NCBI GenBank assembly: GCA_017883165.1
Contig: JADGOC010000022.1
Coordinates: 1 to 35,226 of the forward strand
Direction: 5' to 3'
Length of the DNA stretch: 35,226 bases
Origin: Acidobacteriota bacterium
GTDB lineage: Bacteria; Acidobacteriota; Vicinamibacteria; Vicinamibacterales; CAVVIG01
A model generated the notes under the pieces. That model was given only the letters and a program-made list of their open reading frames with translations. It was not told where the DNA came from and did no database searches. A program made the translations under genes and the position numbers. Shown here in pieces: positions 1 through 9,561 of the stretch. Numbering within the stretch: the first letter of the stretch is position 1; every line of letters begins with the position of its first letter.

Positions 1-571
1 TGCGCAGACGCATTTTCGGCTGGACGACGCGTCCATGGACCGCGGCCGGTTTGGCCGGCGGTTCGGCGGCGGGCGCGGGCGTCGCGGCGATTGCGGCCGG
101 CATCTCCGCGGCGATCTCCACGGGCGGCGCCGACGGCGTCTCGATGCGTTCGGCGATCGGCGAGGGCACCTCGGCGACCTCAGCCGGCGGCTCCGCGGCC
201 TCCGCCGGCGCCTCGGGCTCGACGTCCGGCTCGATCTCGGGTTCGGCCACCGCGGCCGGCTTCGCCATCTTCACGAGTCGCGGCGGCGGCAGGGCAGGGG
301 CCGCCGGCTTGGGCGGCTCGGTGGCTTTCTTGGCGGGAGCGGCGCCCTTCTTGCCTTTGACGATCGGCGTTTCCGCGAAGATGTCGCCGCTTGGCAGCGC
401 GATGTTGCGCTGGCGCGCGAGGCGCTCCACGAACTGCCGCCCGACGACCTCTTCGATCGTGCTCGAGGCGCTCTTCACCTCGATGCCGTGATCGCGCTTG
501 AGGAGCGCCGTCACTTCCTGGCTCGTCGTGCCGAGCAGTTCCGCGACCTTGTAAATCCTGACAGTGGCCAA
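1..571 (-). CDS. infB: Translation initiation factor IF-2, N-terminal part (runs off the window)
   Basis: IF-2 is the GTPase that brings initiator fMet-tRNA to the 30S subunit and promotes subunit joining. Only the first 190 residues are here. They begin MATVRIYKVAELLGTTSQEV, the classic IF2_N helical domain, which continues to about residue 55 (ending near FVERLARQRNIALPSG). After that comes a long low-complexity linker rich in Ala, Pro, Glu and Val, as is usual before the G domain; the GTPase domain lies outside the window. The start is a TTG at 571-569, with GAGG six bases upstream; no ATG or GTG fits the conserved N-terminus. The nusA stop codon lies 12 bases upstream, so infB is the third gene of the rimP-nusA-infB operon, the conserved bacterial order. 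Identity is secure; the exact start is well supported by the family N-terminus. Confidence 0.95.
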   Translation of the reverse strand, partial: MATVRIYKVAELLGTTSQEVTALLKRDHGIEVKSASSTIEEVVGRQFVERLARQRNIALPSGDIFAETPIVKGKKGAAPAKKATEPPKPAAPALPPPRLVKMAKPAAVAEPEIEPDVEPEAPAEAAEPPAEVAEVPSPIAERIETPSAPPVEIAAEMPAAIAATPAPAAEPPAKPAAVHGRVVQPKMRLR

Positions 572-583
572 CTCGACCTCGCG

Positions 584-1987
<1,404 letters not shown>

Positions 1988-1988
1988 G

Positions 1989-2474
1989 TTAAAAGTCCAC
2001 TTCAAGATTCGCGCGCGTAATCACGCCGACCGGCACGCGGTGCTGGCGGCCGTCGTCTGCGTCTATCACCACCGAGTCGTGCTCGACGCCGCCCAGCCGC
2101 CCTCGGAAGAAGGTGTGGCCGTCCACCGCCTCGCGCATCACGAGCTTCGCGCGCCGGCCGGCAAAGCGCCGATAGTCGTCGGCGTGCCGGAGCGGCCGGT
2201 CGAGCCCCGGCGACGACACTTCCAGTGTGTACGCCGTGGGCACGACATCCTCGACGTCGAGTATCGCGCTCAAATCACGGCTGACGCGCGCACAGTCCTC
2301 GACGCTAACGCTCTCCGCGGCGGTGGCCGCGGGGCCGGGGCGATCGATCTGCACACGGACGATCATGCCGCCCGCTTCACGGCGGAACTGCACGTCGAAG
2401 ATGTCGAGGCCGTAGGTGCCCGCGACACGATTCGCCAGCGTCCGCACTTGTTCGACGACGTCGGAGGCTCCCAT
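1989..2474 (-). CDS. rimP: Ribosome maturation factor RimP
   Basis: RimP helps assemble the 30S subunit. The 161-residue protein has the expected two-domain form: an N-terminal alpha/beta domain (AGTYGLDIFDVQF, then the family signature YTLEVSSPGLDRPL around residues 87-100) and a C-terminal SH3-like barrel with the RGRLGGVEHDSVVI strand region. The length is typical. The ATG at 2474 fits the family N-terminus (about 25 residues before the GLDIFDV strand). There is no Shine-Dalgarno sequence before it: the seven bases upstream follow directly on the T-run of a terminator-like hairpin. It is the first gene of the operon with nusA and infB, with a promoter at 2532-2559. Confidence 0.95.
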   Translation of the reverse strand: MGASDVVEQVRTLANRVAGTYGLDIFDVQFRREAGGMIVRVQIDRPGPAATAAESVSVEDCARVSRDLSAILDVEDVVPTAYTLEVSSPGLDRPLRHADDYRRFAGRRAKLVMREAVDGHTFFRGRLGGVEHDSVVIDADDGRQHRVPVGVITRANLEVDF

Positions 2475-2475
2475 A

Positions 2476-2502
2476 AACTAAAAAAGTGGGCACACGCCCA
2501 CT
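2476..2502 (-). terminator. Terminator-like hairpin in the rimP-nusA-infB leader (possible attenuator)
   Basis: Read on the minus strand, a perfect 7-bp stem AGTGGGC / GCCCACT with a GTGT loop (+ positions 2485-2502) is followed by TTTTTAGTTT, and the rimP ATG begins at 2474. This has the form of a factor-independent terminator or attenuator placed between the operon's promoter and its first gene. A conserved GTGGGC/GCCCAC hairpin ahead of rimP is, from memory, seen in other bacteria (a 'rimP leader' RNA is catalogued). The regulatory role here is inferred. It could instead terminate transcripts running in from rimO. Confidence 0.7.
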
Positions 2503-2531
2503 CCGGTCCTGCAACCAGGCTCGAACACAAA

Positions 2532-2559
2532 ATTATAGCACAAATGTGGCACGTTTCAG
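2532..2559 (-). promoter_or_regulatory. Promoter for rimP-nusA-infB
   Basis: On the minus strand a perfect TATAAT (+ 2537-2532) is preceded directly by TGC, an extended -10 motif. A CTGAAA hexamer (+ 2559-2554) lies 16 bases upstream as a candidate -35. The predicted start of transcription is near 2525, giving a leader of about 50 bases that contains the hairpin. The -35 region overlaps the last codons of rimO. Confidence 0.65.
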
Positions 2560-3965
2560 GCGGATGGGACGGGCCTGGCGACGAGGTCGTAGCCGTGTGC
2601 CCCGACGATCTCGACCTCGGCGAAATCGCCCAATCGATACGTGGACGGGTCGCACTCCGTCAGATAGACGCACGCGTCGATGTCGGGCGCCTGGGTCGCC
2701 AGCCGGGCCTTGAGGACGAGCTCGTGCTCGCTGGCCGGACCGTCCACGAGCACGCGCACCCGCTCGCCGATTCGGCCCCGCTGCCGTGTCTGGACCAGCC
2801 GCTTCTGCAGATTCATCACCCGCGTCCGGCGCGCCGCCTTCGTCCGGGCCGGCACATCGTCATCGAGCGCGTAGGCGGAGGTGCCTTCCTCGTGTGAGTA
2901 GGTGAAGACACCAACGTGGTCGAATCCGTGGTCGGTGACGAACGCGCTCAGCGCGTCGACATCGGCGGCGGTCTCGCCCGGGAAGCCGACGATGAAGGTG
3001 GTGCGCAGCGAGACGCCGGGCACGCGCGCGCGAATCCGCGCCAGCAGCGCGTCGTATTTCTGCCGCGTGCCGGGACGCTTCATGCGCTTGAGGACCGGAT
3101 TGGACGCGTGCTGCAGCGGCAGGTCGATGTAGCGGCATACCTTGTCGCATTCGGCCATCGCGGCGAGCGTTGCGTCGTCGATCGTCGTCGGATAGAGGTA
3201 GAGCAGGCGGATCCACTCGATGCCGTCCACCGCGTTCAGCTCGCGCAGAAGACGCGCGAGCGCGCCGCGCTCGTGGCGGTCGACGCCGTAGAAGGTCGTG
3301 TCCTGCGAAATGAGCAGGAGCTCCTTCACGCCGCGCGAGGCGAGTGCCCGCGCTTCGCGCACGATCGAGTCGGCGGGGCGGCTGCGGTAGCTGCCGCGCA
3401 GCGTCGGGATGATGCAGAAGGCGCACGTGTAGTCGCACCCTTCGGCCACTTTGACGTACGCGTAGTGCTTCGGCGTCGCGAGGAGGCGCGGCGTCTCAGC
3501 ATCGTAGATGTAGGTGGGCAGCGGCTGACGACTAACGACTGACGACTGATGACTTGCGAGTGACGACTGCCCTGGCGCCGCGCGATGAAACATCAACGGG
3601 GCGACACCGCGCGGCATCGCCGCGCCGCCGATGGCGTTGACGATCTCGGGCACCTCGCCCGTGCCGAGGACGGCGTCGATCTCGGGGATCTCGGCCATCA
3701 GCTCTTCGCGATAGCGTTCGGCGAGGCACCCGGTGACGATGAGCCGCCGGCATGCGCCGTCCTTCTTGTGCTGCGCCATCTCGAGAATCGCGTCGATCGA
3801 TTCCTGCTTCGCCGAGTCGATGAACGCGCACGTGTTCACTACGAGCACCTCCGCGGAGGCGGCGTCGCTCGTCAGTTCGTGCCCCGCGTCGCGCGAGAGG
3901 CCGAGCATGACTTCGGAGTCGACGAGGTTTTTCGGGCAGCCGAGCGAAATCAGGCCGATTTTCAC
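2556..3965 (-). CDS. rimO: Ribosomal protein S12 methylthiotransferase RimO
   Basis: RimO is a radical-SAM enzyme with two 4Fe-4S clusters that adds a methylthio group to a conserved aspartate of ribosomal protein S12. The 469-residue protein has the N-terminal UPF0004 domain with its cluster cysteines C10 ([12 protein letters not shown]), C46 (VVNTCAF) and C80 (TGCLAERY). It then has the radical-SAM motif C177-x3-C181-x2-C184 (CDYTCAFC) and a C-terminal TRAM domain from about residue 400. [18 protein letters not shown] is the RimO rather than the MiaB signature. The start is a GTG at 3965 that overlaps the asnS stop codon (GTGA). An unusual Ser/Gln-rich insert at about residues 133-148, between the first two domains, is encoded by a degenerate 7-bp tandem repeat (3523-3571). 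It stays in frame and lies in a linker, so the enzyme is probably active. Confidence 0.95.
   Translation of the reverse strand: MKIGLISLGCPKNLVDSEVMLGLSRDAGHELTSDAASAEVLVVNTCAFIDSAKQESIDAILEMAQHKKDGACRRLIVTGCLAERYREELMAEIPEIDAVLGTGEVPEIVNAIGGAAMPRGVAPLMFHRAAPGQSSLASHQSSVVSRQPLPTYIYDAETPRLLATPKHYAYVKVAEGCDYTCAFCIIPTLRGSYRSRPADSIVREARALASRGVKELLLISQDTTFYGVDRHERGALARLLRELNAVDGIEWIRLLYLYPTTIDDATLAAMAECDKVCRYIDLPLQHASNPVLKRMKRPGTRQKYDALLARIRARVPGVSLRTTFIVGFPGETAADVDALSAFVTDHGFDHVGVFTYSHEEGTSAYALDDDVPARTKAARRTRVMNLQKRLVQTRQRGRIGERVRVLVDGPASEHELVLKARLATQAPDIDACVYLTECDPSTYRLGDFAEVEIVGAHGYDLVARPVPSA
3523..3571. repeat. Degenerate 7-bp tandem repeat inside rimO
   Basis: Seven consecutive heptamers on the plus strand: GGCTGAC, GACTAAC, GACTGAC, GACTGAT, GACTTGC, GAGTGAC, GACTGCC (consensus GACTGAC). 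The array is translated within rimO as a Ser/Gln-rich linker. It is one of three heptamer arrays of different consensus in this window. Confidence 0.85.
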
Positions 3966-5260
3966 GGATACAACCTGTTCAGCATCCGCGGATACGGGAT
4001 CGTCTCACGGACGTGCTCGAGCCCGCAGATCCAGGCGACGACGCGCTCGATGCCCATGCCGAAGCCGCCGTGCGGAACGCTGCCGTACCGGCGCAGATCG
4101 AGATACCACTCGAAGGCGTCCTTTGGCAGCTTGTGTTCCTCGATCCGCGCGAGGAGCAGATCGAGATCGGCCAGACGTTCGCCGCCGCCGATGATTTCGC
4201 CGTATCCCTCCGGCGCCAGCACGTCGACGCCAAGCGCCACTTCGGGACGATCCGGATCGGGCTTCATGTAGAAGGCCTTCACCTTGGACGGGTAGCGGTG
4301 CACCATCACCGGCCGATCGAACTGCGCCGACAACACCGTTTCGTCCGGGCCGCCGAAGTCGCCGCCCCATTCAAACGGCAGACCTTTCTCCTTGAGGATC
4401 TTCACCGCATCGTCGTACGAGATGCGCGGGAAGGGCGACTGCACCGCCTCGAGCTTGCTCGTATCGCGCTCGAGCACCTTCAATTCGCCGCGGCGCTTGT
4501 CGAGCACGCGCGCGACGACCGACACGACGAGGCCTTCGGCGAGCGTCATCACGTCGTTCAGGTCGGCGTACGCCATTTCGGGCTCGACCATCCAGAACTC
4601 GGTGAGGTGACGCCGTGTCTTCGATTTCTCCGCGCGGAAGGTCGGCCCGAAGCAGTACACGCGGCCGAGTGCCATGGCGTTCGCTTCGTTGTAGAGCTGA
4701 CCGCTCTGCGTCAGATAGGCGGTCTGCTCGTCGAAATACTGCGCCGGGAAGAGCGTCGTCGTGCCCTCGCACGCCGCCGGCGTGAAGATGGGCGTGTCGG
4801 CCAGGATGAAGCCGCGCGTGTTGAAGAAGTCGCGCACCGCGTTGATGATTTCGTGGCGCACGCGCAGGATCACCTGCTGGCGCTCGGCGCGAATCCACAA
4901 ATGCCGGCGATCGAGCAGGTAATCGACGCCGTGCTCCTTCGGCGTGATGGGGTAGTCGTGCGACTTGCCGACGACCTCGAAGTATTTGACGTCGATTTCG
5001 TAGCCGCTCGGGGCGCGCGCGTCGGCGCGGACCACCCCGCTCACGACGAGCGAGGTTTCCTGCGACAGGTGATCCGCCGTCGTGAACAGCTCGTCGCCGA
5101 CCGCCGATTTCGACAGCACGGCTTGTATGAATCCGGTGCCGTCGCGCACGGTCAGGAAATGAATCTTGCCGCTCGAGCGCCGGTTGTGCAGCCAGCCCTT
5201 GATGGTGACTTCCTGCCCCGCGTACTGGCCGATGTCCTCGATGTAAACGTGTGTCGCCAT
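3962..5260 (-). CDS. asnS: Asparaginyl-tRNA synthetase
   Basis: This class II aminoacyl-tRNA synthetase charges tRNA-Asn with asparagine. The 432-residue protein begins with an OB-fold anticodon-binding domain (about 1-100, with [19 protein letters not shown]). Next comes the catalytic domain with motif 2 ([21 protein letters not shown] region, about residue 205) and motif 3 ([20 protein letters not shown] near the C-terminus), ending PRMLNRLYP as AsnRS proteins do. The length matches the family. The ATG at 5260 lies one base after the stop of the upstream isomerase gene, and the stop overlaps the rimO start, so the three are very likely co-transcribed. A direct AsnRS means asparagine-tRNA need not be made by the amidotransferase route. 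Confidence 0.95.
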   Translation of the reverse strand: MATHVYIEDIGQYAGQEVTIKGWLHNRRSSGKIHFLTVRDGTGFIQAVLSKSAVGDELFTTADHLSQETSLVVSGVVRADARAPSGYEIDVKYFEVVGKSHDYPITPKEHGVDYLLDRRHLWIRAERQQVILRVRHEIINAVRDFFNTRGFILADTPIFTPAACEGTTTLFPAQYFDEQTAYLTQSGQLYNEANAMALGRVYCFGPTFRAEKSKTRRHLTEFWMVEPEMAYADLNDVMTLAEGLVVSVVARVLDKRRGELKVLERDTSKLEAVQSPFPRISYDDAVKILKEKGLPFEWGGDFGGPDETVLSAQFDRPVMVHRYPSKVKAFYMKPDPDRPEVALGVDVLAPEGYGEIIGGGERLADLDLLLARIEEHKLPKDAFEWYLDLRRYGSVPHGGFGMGIERVVAWICGLEHVRETIPYPRMLNRLYP

Positions 5261-5261
5261 A

Positions 5262-6110
5262 TCAGGTTGTGAGCAGTCGTTCCATCCGCGCGCGCGCCTG
5301 TTGTGCGCGCACGAGCGTCGCTTTCGGTGATCCGTGCGTGGCGAGCTCCAGCAGGAGCGTGCCGTCGTAACCGACCTTCTGTACCGCCGTCATCACGCCC
5401 GGCCAATCGATCGTCCCGTCGAAAGGGACCAGATGCTCGTCGGCGCGACCGCGGTTGTCGTGCACGTGCGTCGCGATGAGATGCCCCGACACGGTTTCAA
5501 TCGCGTCGACCAGATCGCCGTCCATGTGCGCGTGGCCGAAGTCGAGGCAGATGCCGACGTCGACGCCGTCGAGATCCTCCTCGACGAAGTGGACGAGCGA
5601 TCCGACGCGCGACAGGTCGTTCGGAATCACCTCGACCGCCAGCCGGACGCCGAGCGGTTCCGCGATCTGCTGCAACTCCTCGACGCTGCGCCGCGCGGCG
5701 TCGCGATTGTTGTCCCCCGGCGGAGGCTGCTGGGCGCGTGGCACGCCGAGGTGCGTGACGAACACGCCCACCGGAATCCGGCGCGCGATGTGCAACGCAC
5801 GCTCCGCTTCCCCGACCGCCTGCGCCCGTCGATCGCGATCCACGCTCGCGAGCGACAACGCCGGCCCCCATCGTCCGCCCACGAAACTCTCGGACACCGG
5901 GGCGTGAATCCCGTGCAGCTCGAGCCCCGCGTCCGCCAGCCACTCCTGCAGGTCGGCGATCGCGGCCGGGTTGTGATAGTCGAAGTGCGTCCGCGTCGCG
6001 AACAGCTCGACCGCCTCGAACCCGTACGCCGCGATCTCCATCAGATGATCGCGGCCCAGCCGCTGGCCGTGGTAAAGGTGCGTCGACACCCCGAACTTGC
6101 GTTTGGACAC
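5262..6110 (-). CDS. TIM-barrel sugar phosphate isomerase/epimerase family protein
   Basis: This 282-residue protein belongs to the AP-endonuclease-2/xylose-isomerase-like TIM-barrel family, whose members isomerise or epimerise sugars and related polyols with a bound divalent metal. Visible signs are the start [11 protein letters not shown] (first strand), likely metal ligands in LAVEVIPND (Glu), CLDFGHAH (Asp/His), ATHVHDNRG (His) and LLLELATHG (Glu), and the length. The exact substrate cannot be read from the sequence. The start is a GTG at 6110; a TACAAT box lies 14 bases upstream, with AGGGAG between them that could serve as ribosome site. It is the first gene of the run isomerase-asnS-rimO and seems placed there without an obvious functional link. 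Confidence 0.85.
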   Translation of the reverse strand: MSKRKFGVSTHLYHGQRLGRDHLMEIAAYGFEAVELFATRTHFDYHNPAAIADLQEWLADAGLELHGIHAPVSESFVGGRWGPALSLASVDRDRRAQAVGEAERALHIARRIPVGVFVTHLGVPRAQQPPPGDNNRDAARRSVEELQQIAEPLGVRLAVEVIPNDLSRVGSLVHFVEEDLDGVDVGICLDFGHAHMDGDLVDAIETVSGHLIATHVHDNRGRADEHLVPFDGTIDWPGVMTAVQKVGYDGTLLLELATHGSPKATLVRAQQARARMERLLTT

Positions 6111-6124
6111 TGGGCGAACTCCCT

Positions 6125-6130
6125 ATTGTA
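6125..6130 (-). promoter_or_regulatory. -10 box upstream of the isomerase-asnS-rimO run
   Basis: TACAAT on the minus strand in the 68-base gap between the kinase gene and the isomerase. No clear -35 hexamer. The transcript would start 6-8 bases before the GTG start codon. Confidence 0.45.
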
Positions 6131-6178
6131 CCGCAGGGCCCGCCGCGCCCGTATCGAAGGTCCGGGTGAAGTTGGACG

Positions 6179-7201
6179 CTACTGCAGCTCGTCGATGTGC
6201 GCCGCCAGCAGATCGCGCAGTCGTGTGAACCGGTCGTACCTCTCGAGATTGGTGCGCGCGTAGCGGAGCGTGCGGGGGATGTACTGAATGTAGACCGGGT
6301 TACGGCGCGTCATCGTCTGGTAGCCGAACGTGCCGAGCGCCTTCAGATTGCGCTGCAGCGCCATCAGGTCGAAGCGCCGCCGGAACTCCTGCTCGTCCTG
6401 CCCGCCCTTGAGCGCGAGAAAGTAGGCGACGAGCTCGTCCACGGCGGCGTCGGCCGTGTCGACATACGAGTCGCGCAACAACGAGACCAGGTCGTACGTG
6501 TCAGGCCCCATCCGTGCGTCCTGGAAGTCGATGATGTACAAACTGCCGTCGTGCAGCATCAGGTTCCGGCTGTGATAGTCGCGATGGCAAAGCACCCGCG
6601 GCTCGGACGCGAGCTCGGTGACGATGGAGGCCCACTCCTCGGCCAGCACCGCTTTCTCCGAAGGCGTCAGGACGATGCCGCGATACCCTTCGACGAAATG
6701 GCGGATGAAGAAGTCGAGCTCCCACGTCAGCTTCTCGACGTCGAACGCAATGCGGTAGGGCAGATGCGCGTCGGACGCGAGCTCGGCGCCGCGCCGCTGC
6801 AACAGCTCGATGAGCGTGACCGCCTGGCGATAGAGCGCCGCGTGCTCGCTCGGCGACGAGGCGCCCAGGTGCGCCTGCAGCGTCACGTCCCCCAGATCCT
6901 GCTGCGCGACGATGCCGAGCGCGTCGGAATGATCGATAACGAGCGGCACCGGCAGCGGCACCTGCCGCAGCAGCTCCGCCACGTTGGCGAAGGGCAGCGC
7001 CGCGAAGTCGATCGGCCCGGCATGCAGCGCCAGCACGATCGACGCCTCATCGGCCGTAATGATTCTGAAGTACTTGCGGTCCGATGCATCGCCGGTGAGC
7101 GGGACGACGCGGGTGTGGCGATCGGTCAGACCGCGCTCACGCAGGTACTGGCCGATGCGGTCCCTGACCGCGGCGCCTTCGAGCGTACGGTGGTCTGTCA
7201 T
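6179..7201 (-). CDS. amgK: AmgK-like sugar kinase (aminoglycoside phosphotransferase fold)
   Basis: AmgK phosphorylates the anomeric carbon of N-acetylmuramic acid (and GlcNAc) during peptidoglycan recycling in pseudomonads. This 340-residue protein has the AmgK-type N-terminal motif LTGDASDRKYFRI (36-46), the catalytic loop HRDYHSRNLM (206-215) and the metal-binding DFQDARMGP (225-233), followed by YDLVSLLRDSYVD. These motifs are closer to AmgK than to antibiotic phosphotransferases. The gene directly follows a sugar-1-phosphate nucleotidyltransferase (three bases between stop and ATG), which parallels the amgK-murU pair that converts MurNAc to UDP-MurNAc. The true sugar has not been shown here, so a different sugar kinase is possible. 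It is the last gene of a minus-strand run; a promoter for the next gene follows. Confidence 0.75.
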   Translation of the reverse strand: MTDHRTLEGAAVRDRIGQYLRERGLTDRHTRVVPLTGDASDRKYFRIITADEASIVLALHAGPIDFAALPFANVAELLRQVPLPVPLVIDHSDALGIVAQQDLGDVTLQAHLGASSPSEHAALYRQAVTLIELLQRRGAELASDAHLPYRIAFDVEKLTWELDFFIRHFVEGYRGIVLTPSEKAVLAEEWASIVTELASEPRVLCHRDYHSRNLMLHDGSLYIIDFQDARMGPDTYDLVSLLRDSYVDTADAAVDELVAYFLALKGGQDEQEFRRRFDLMALQRNLKALGTFGYQTMTRRNPVYIQYIPRTLRYARTNLERYDRFTRLRDLLAAHIDELQ

Positions 7202-7204
7202 ACG

Positions 7205-8134
7205 TCAATCGCTCAAGGAGAATACAAGGACCTCGTCATCCGCGCGCAGGAGAATGGCGCGGCGGTACGTCGATCCCGCCGGGACCTGCACGCCGTCGGT
7301 CACGATGCACCGATCGAGCGTGGAGGCCGCACCCACGTCGATATCGTCCCAGAGAATCGAATCGCGGATGCGCGCGGTGGGATCGACGCGGACGCTTCGG
7401 CCGTGCACCTCGGCTCCGCCGGCACGGAAGGCGTCTGATGTTTTCAGATAGTCGGCCGGCGTGCCGACGTCCCAGAAGTGTGCGTTGCAGACGTAGCCGC
7501 GGACGCTGCCGCTGCGCGTGGCGATGAGCGTGTCGTACACGTCGCCGATCGAGTTGATCGGCGTGCCTGGCGTCAGCGCACGGAACGCCTCGGCCGACGC
7601 TACCTGCACGCCGACGAAGTGGTACGACCCGTCAGCCGCGGTCCCGCGCCGCGGGAACCCCGTGACGGCGCCGTCCGCGTCGAGCTGCACGCCGCCGTAT
7701 CGCTGCGGCTCCACGTTCGGTACGAGCGCGAGCGTGACGAGCGCGCCAGACGCGCCGTGCGCCGCGGCGAGCGCGCGAAGGCTGACGTCGGTCAGCGTGT
7801 CGCCGTTGACGATGAAGAAGGTCTCGGCGCCGAGGATGGCGAGCGCCTGACGCGGTCCGCCGGCGCTGCCGAGGACGGCGGGCTGCTCCCACGAATAGCG
7901 GACGCGCGCCGACAGATCGCTGCCGTCGCCGACGACCGCCGTGAGCGTGTCAGGACGATGGTGGAGGTTGAGCACGAGCTCGGTCACGCCGTTGTCCGCC
8001 AGCCACGCGATGATGCGGCGGATGATCGGCTCGCCGGCGACCGGGATCGCCGGCTTCGCGCGGACGCGCGTGAGCGGGTCGAGCCGCGTGCCGAGCCCGG
8101 CGGTCAGAACGAGCGCGTGGTGAAGGGATGACAC
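7205..8134 (-). CDS. Sugar-1-phosphate nucleotidyltransferase with C-terminal beta-helix (MurU-like)
   Basis: The protein transfers a nucleotide to a sugar-1-phosphate. The first 230 residues are the nucleotidyltransferase fold, with the nucleotide loop ALVLTAGLGTRLDPLT at the N-terminus, the KPAIPVAGEPII lysine segment and FFIVNGDTL with the metal aspartate. After that come about 70 residues with hexapeptide-like turns (SVRVDPTARIRDSILWDD), resembling the left-handed beta-helix of mannose-1-phosphate guanylyltransferases. Classical MurU lacks that tail. I start at GTG 8134 because upstream in-frame codons lie in the preceding gene and do not resemble the family. Beside the AmgK-like kinase the most likely product is a UDP-activated amino sugar; GDP-mannose or dTDP-sugar synthesis remains possible. 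Confidence 0.85.
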   Translation of the reverse strand: MSSLHHALVLTAGLGTRLDPLTRVRAKPAIPVAGEPIIRRIIAWLADNGVTELVLNLHHRPDTLTAVVGDGSDLSARVRYSWEQPAVLGSAGGPRQALAILGAETFFIVNGDTLTDVSLRALAAAHGASGALVTLALVPNVEPQRYGGVQLDADGAVTGFPRRGTAADGSYHFVGVQVASAEAFRALTPGTPINSIGDVYDTLIATRSGSVRGYVCNAHFWDVGTPADYLKTSDAFRAGGAEVHGRSVRVDPTARIRDSILWDDIDVGAASTLDRCIVTDGVQVPAGSTYRRAILLRADDEVLVFSLSD

Positions 8135-8141
8135 GGCCGCG

Positions 8142-8699
8142 TCACTCAGCGTCGAACAGCATGTCGGTCGCCGGCTGGCCGAGTCGCCGGCAGTGCTCGG
8201 TGAAGAGACCGCGATAGGAGTCGAGCAGATAGTCGGCCGGACCGCGGCCGAGCGCGGCGGCCATCTCGGCGATCCCGCGGTCGCCCCCTTCGATCTCGAC
8301 AAATGTGCCGACCGGCGTTTCATCCACCGCGACGATCACATCGTCGAGCGCGAACTCTTCGCGAAACTTCTGGTAGCGGAACCAGATGTGGAAGCCGAGC
8401 TCTCCGAGCATTTGCAGGAGCAGCGTGCCGTCGCCGACCACCGTTTCGAGCTCTTCGCGCAGCTTCATGTCCGACGGTTGCACGGGCCCTTTGAACGTGA
8501 GCAGGCTCTTGCCCGATTCCATGCGGACGCGCAGCACGCATCGGCGCCGCCATAGCTCGCTGTCGGCGGTGTCGAGGAGGCAGTCTTCCTGGAGCCGGCG
8601 GGAATGAATCGGCGTGGCGCCGGCGGCGACGACCGCGTCGCGCGCGGCCTCGGCGCTGTCGAACCGCAGCTTGATTTCGCGCTCGAGCGTCGCGGCCAT
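8142..8699 (-). CDS. CYTH-domain protein (class IV adenylate cyclase / triphosphatase type)
   Basis: The CYTH family acts on triphosphate substrates in a beta-tunnel with divalent metals; members are class IV adenylate cyclases, thiamine triphosphatases and inorganic triphosphatases. The diagnostic ExExK motif is present at the N-terminus (LEREIKLR: E6, E8, K10). Further charged strand motifs follow (RRRCVLRVR, LLTFKGP, LREELET, FVEIEGG). The 185-residue length fits a single CYTH domain. It ends seven bases before the nucleotidyltransferase GTG, so it belongs to the same run. No promoter consensus is clear; TTAAATA lies just before the ATG. The substrate cannot be decided, and cyclase activity should not be assumed. 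Confidence 0.85.
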   Translation of the reverse strand: MAATLEREIKLRFDSAEAARDAVVAAGATPIHSRRLQEDCLLDTADSELWRRRCVLRVRMESGKSLLTFKGPVQPSDMKLREELETVVGDGTLLLQMLGELGFHIWFRYQKFREEFALDDVIVAVDETPVGTFVEIEGGDRGIAEMAAALGRGPADYLLDSYRGLFTEHCRRLGQPATDMLFDAE

Positions 8700-8730
8700 G
8701 ACGGTCTATTTAAGCGCCGCGCCGCGCAAT

Positions 8731-9561
8731 TTACAACGCAATCGTTCGGCCGAGCTTGGTGAAGGCCATTCGCACGAACACGTACATCGTGAAGCATTCC
8801 AGCGCGAAGGCCGGAAAGCCGAGGAATCCAGGCAGCGGCATCTCGAAGAGCTTCACGTGTTCCATGATCGGGACGGTGTAGTGCCATTTCGAGCGCGACC
8901 AGTAATTCCAGAACTCCCACAGGAATCCGCAGAGGAATCCGCTGAACGCGAGGTTGACGAGCCGGTCGTACCGGCCCCGGCGCGCGTCAGCCAGGAGCGA
9001 TTCGGCGCCGAGGCGGGCGTTGATCGGATCGAGCACGAGGATGAAGCCGAGCCACACGGGCGCCGCGAGATAGCGCGACGGCCAGACGAGCGGCCAGACG
9101 AGCATGGCGGCGCCGGCGGCGATCGAGATGGCAACAAGGGCCGGAGGGGCGGGAAGGGCCGGATGAGCAGGACGGGTGGGAGACGGGCCGCGCCAGACGG
9201 CGACGAGCTCCGCGCTTTCGAAGATCGCGGGCCAGATCGTCGCGAACGACCACGCGTAGCCGAAATAGCGAAGCGCCACGTTCTCCGGCAAACCGACGTA
9301 ATACCAGTTGTCGATGAAGCGGTTGTAGAACTCGAACACCAGCCACAGCGGGATTGACGTGAGCGCCAGGCACAGGAATTCGCGTGGCTCGGACCGGATC
9401 CAGGAGTGGCCGCGCGCGCGAAAGACGAGGGCGTCGGCGAAGAGGATGAAGCCGGTCCAGGCGATCGGGGTGTTCCACGACCAGAACGGCTCCACGTGCG
9501 CGAGCGTGGCCGTTTCCGACGTGATCATGACGAGGAGGCCGATCCACGCGCCCATCGTCAT
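8731..9561 (-). CDS. Multi-pass membrane protein of unknown function
   Basis: This 276-residue protein is not one I can name. It has about seven hydrophobic segments, including the start WIGLLVMITSETATL, IAWTGFILFADALVF, FLCLALTSIPLWLVFEF, LVAISIAAGAAMLVWPLVW, WLGFILVLDPINA and LAFSGFLCGFLWEFWNYW. Aromatic-rich motifs (FEFYNRFIDNWYYVG; WEFWNYWSRSKWHYTVP) repeat the same pattern in each half and hint at an internal duplication. A Pro/Ala linker (PTRPAHPALPAPPALVA) joins the halves and is encoded by low-complexity DNA. The ATG at 9561 overlaps the midA-like stop (ATGA), so it is translationally coupled. No catalytic motif is seen. Confidence 0.75.
   Translation of the reverse strand: MTMGAWIGLLVMITSETATLAHVEPFWSWNTPIAWTGFILFADALVFRARGHSWIRSEPREFLCLALTSIPLWLVFEFYNRFIDNWYYVGLPENVALRYFGYAWSFATIWPAIFESAELVAVWRGPSPTRPAHPALPAPPALVAISIAAGAAMLVWPLVWPSRYLAAPVWLGFILVLDPINARLGAESLLADARRGRYDRLVNLAFSGFLCGFLWEFWNYWSRSKWHYTVPIMEHVKLFEMPLPGFLGFPAFALECFTMYVFVRMAFTKLGRTIAL

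Noticed and set aside
3523-3571. CRISPR-like array
   Set aside because: The units are 7 bases long with no spacers; no cas genes are present.
8142-8699. Calling the CYTH protein an adenylate cyclase
   Set aside because: The ExExK motif is shared by cyclases, thiamine triphosphatases and inorganic triphosphatases; nothing in the sequence separates them.
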